From positions 1 to 56,215 of the forward strand of contig JADBJK010000022.1 in the NCBI GenBank assembly GCA_014874485.1: 56,215 nt of DNA. The letters run 5' to 3'. Positions 52,070-56,215 of the stretch are shown piece after piece; position 1 is the stretch's first letter, and the number at the start of each line of letters is the position of its first letter. Source of the DNA: Chloroflexota bacterium (GTDB lineage: Bacteria > Chloroflexota > Anaerolineae > DTLA01). The notes below the pieces were generated by a model. The model saw nothing but the letters and a program-made list of their open reading frames with translations. It was not told where the DNA came from and did no database searches. The position numbers and the translations under genes were made by a program.

Positions 52070-52245
52070 ATCGCGGTGAGGCGGGTATCCTGGCTTGTCT
52101 GGGGGCCGCGGCGCACGACCTGGCGTGGCGCGGCGGTTCGGCCCAGACCTACAGTTGCGGGACAGCGCCGGACTTTCCGCGTGGGCGGAGCACCGGACTT
52201 CCCCCGTTCGGCCCAGCCTTTCGGACAGGGTCACCTCACCGGTGG
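52070..52245 (-). promoter_or_regulatory. Cobalamin riboswitch
   Basis: Read on the minus strand: GGGGGAAGTCCGGTG, then AGTCCGGCGCTGTCCCGCAACTGTA (the conserved core runs as GTCCGGCGC and CCCGCAACTGTA), and finally AGCCAGGATACCCGCC, all in the order of the B12 riboswitch. The P1 stem pairs CGGTGAGG near 52241 with CCTCACCG near 52074. It controls btuFCD by B12 feedback. Confidence 0.93.
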
Positions 52246-52278
52246 AGCGATATGGTGATGTTCATGTACTATAGCCTC

Positions 52279-52307
52279 ATTATAGCACGGCGGTGTGCCG
52301 TTCGCAA
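52279..52307 (-). promoter_or_regulatory. Promoter of the riboswitch-btuFCD operon
   Basis: Minus strand: TTGCGA at 52307-52302, 17-bp spacer, TATAAT at 52284-52279. Confidence 0.7.
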
Positions 52308-52322
52308 ATGACGGCGGTTTGG

Positions 52323-52395
52323 ATTCACCGCAGAGCACGCGGAGGGCGCGGAGAGAATCTTGAAGTCTCTGCGTTCTCTGTGTCTCTGCGGTGAA
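52323..52395. repeat. TTCACCGCAGAG inverted repeat
   Basis: TTCACCGCAGAGCACGCGG on the left and TCTCTGCGGTGAA on the right form a long hairpin between the kinase stop and the btu promoter. Confidence 0.75.
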
Positions 52396-52436
52396 AACCC
52401 GCTTTCGTGTTGTTCGCGCGCATTCGCGGATGGGGC

Positions 52437-56057
<3,621 letters not shown>

Positions 56058-56126
56058 CAGGCTCTCCCAGCCCCCTTGGGCGTCAATTTCCTCCTTAGTT
56101 AACCAATGGTGCTAGTTTGACAGAGT

Positions 56127-56183
56127 CATGGGGCTTCTCCAAACTGTGGTTGACAGACCATACAGAAAGGAGAATGCCCCATG
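56127..56183 (+). promoter_or_regulatory. Stem-loop covering the transposase start
   Basis: CATGGGGCTTCTCC (56127-56140) pairs with GGAGAATGCCCCATG (56169-56183), one bulged base. The second arm contains the ribosome-binding site and ATG, so RNA read in from outside would hide the start. Confidence 0.6.
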
Positions 56184-56215
56184 ACCACAGAAGATTTTAT
56201 CATAACTTTGTTCTG
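56181..56215 (+). CDS. Transposase, first 11 codons only
   Basis: ATG with AAAGGAG upstream, encoding MTTEDFIITLF before the window ends. The start is reminiscent of DDE transposases of insertion sequences in this kind of genome. Family not determined from so few residues. Confidence 0.5.
   Translation, partial: MTTEDFIITLF

Larger units (their letters stand above)
56105..56215 (+). mobile_element. Left end of an insertion sequence, cut by the window edge
   Basis: Sequence changes abruptly from kinase DNA to less GC-rich DNA near 56105-56112, starting about GCTAGTTTGACAGAGTCATG. A transposase start follows at 56181. The other end and any target duplication are outside the window. Exact boundary uncertain by about 10 bp. 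Confidence 0.6.

Noticed and set aside
52013-52234. 73-residue ORF within the B12 leader
   Set aside because: It lies entirely inside the riboswitch and has no ribosome-binding site.

Overview
The window is a GC-rich bacterial chromosome segment. Several traits suggest a Chloroflexota (Anaerolineae-like) genome: Thr/Pro-rich TPTATP linkers in secreted and membrane proteins, small exported proteins ending in FLPIVMK or YLPVILR, and gaps packed with short hairpin repeats. That assignment is inference; there is no rRNA here. Promoters are ordinary sigma-70 type, with TTGAC(N) and TATAAT, TATACT or TAGAAT spaced 16-18 bp.

Layout. 1-885 is a repeat block. 886-10601 (minus) is a four-gene operon: OppB-type permease, an OppC-type permease fused to a degenerate M28 peptidase ectodomain, a TolB-like propeller, and a 1619-residue exported peptidase with two M28 and two MA-like domains. 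10892-13362 and 40231-42849 are two paralogous loci, each with a large secreted repeat protein followed by a ~100-residue exported protein. 13409-17318 has a Cys/Met-metabolism PLP enzyme, a DNPH1-like hydrolase and a restriction-modification pair. 17757-21470 holds phosphopentomutase, a pyrophosphate-type phosphofructokinase and class II aldolase. 21506-25641 holds paired membrane proteins, tRNA-Leu, an ECF sigma/anti-sigma pair and a membrane protein. 25704-27628 has a phosphoesterase and two small genes. 28165-28875 is a peroxiredoxin whose peroxidatic cysteine codon is UGA, followed by a bacterial SECIS-like hairpin, so it is read as a selenoprotein. 29148-36702 has a Fic protein, a REP-associated transposase, argS-polA and a matrixin-like protease. 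36712-38008 is a 479-bp tandem triplication. 38326-47170 has a CapA-like lipoprotein, the second secreted pair, a PIG-L deacetylase, a HAD hydrolase, a Cys-rich AbrB regulator with arsM, and a PPDK/PEPS regulatory protein. 47231-56215 has tRNA-Pro, a DUF4143 ATPase, a B12-riboswitch-controlled btuFCD operon, and a large hybrid histidine kinase cut by an insertion sequence at the right edge.

How the genes fit together: PPi-type PFK, aldolase and the PPDK/PEPS regulator fit a PPi-linked glycolysis. The fused permease-peptidase operon looks like an envelope peptide-processing and uptake system, though its ATPases and binding protein are not in the window. Best candidates for something little described are the Sec-peroxiredoxin, the permease-M28 fusion operon, and the duplicated secreted two-gene system. 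Selenocysteine use requires selA/selB/selD/selC elsewhere in the genome; none is seen here.
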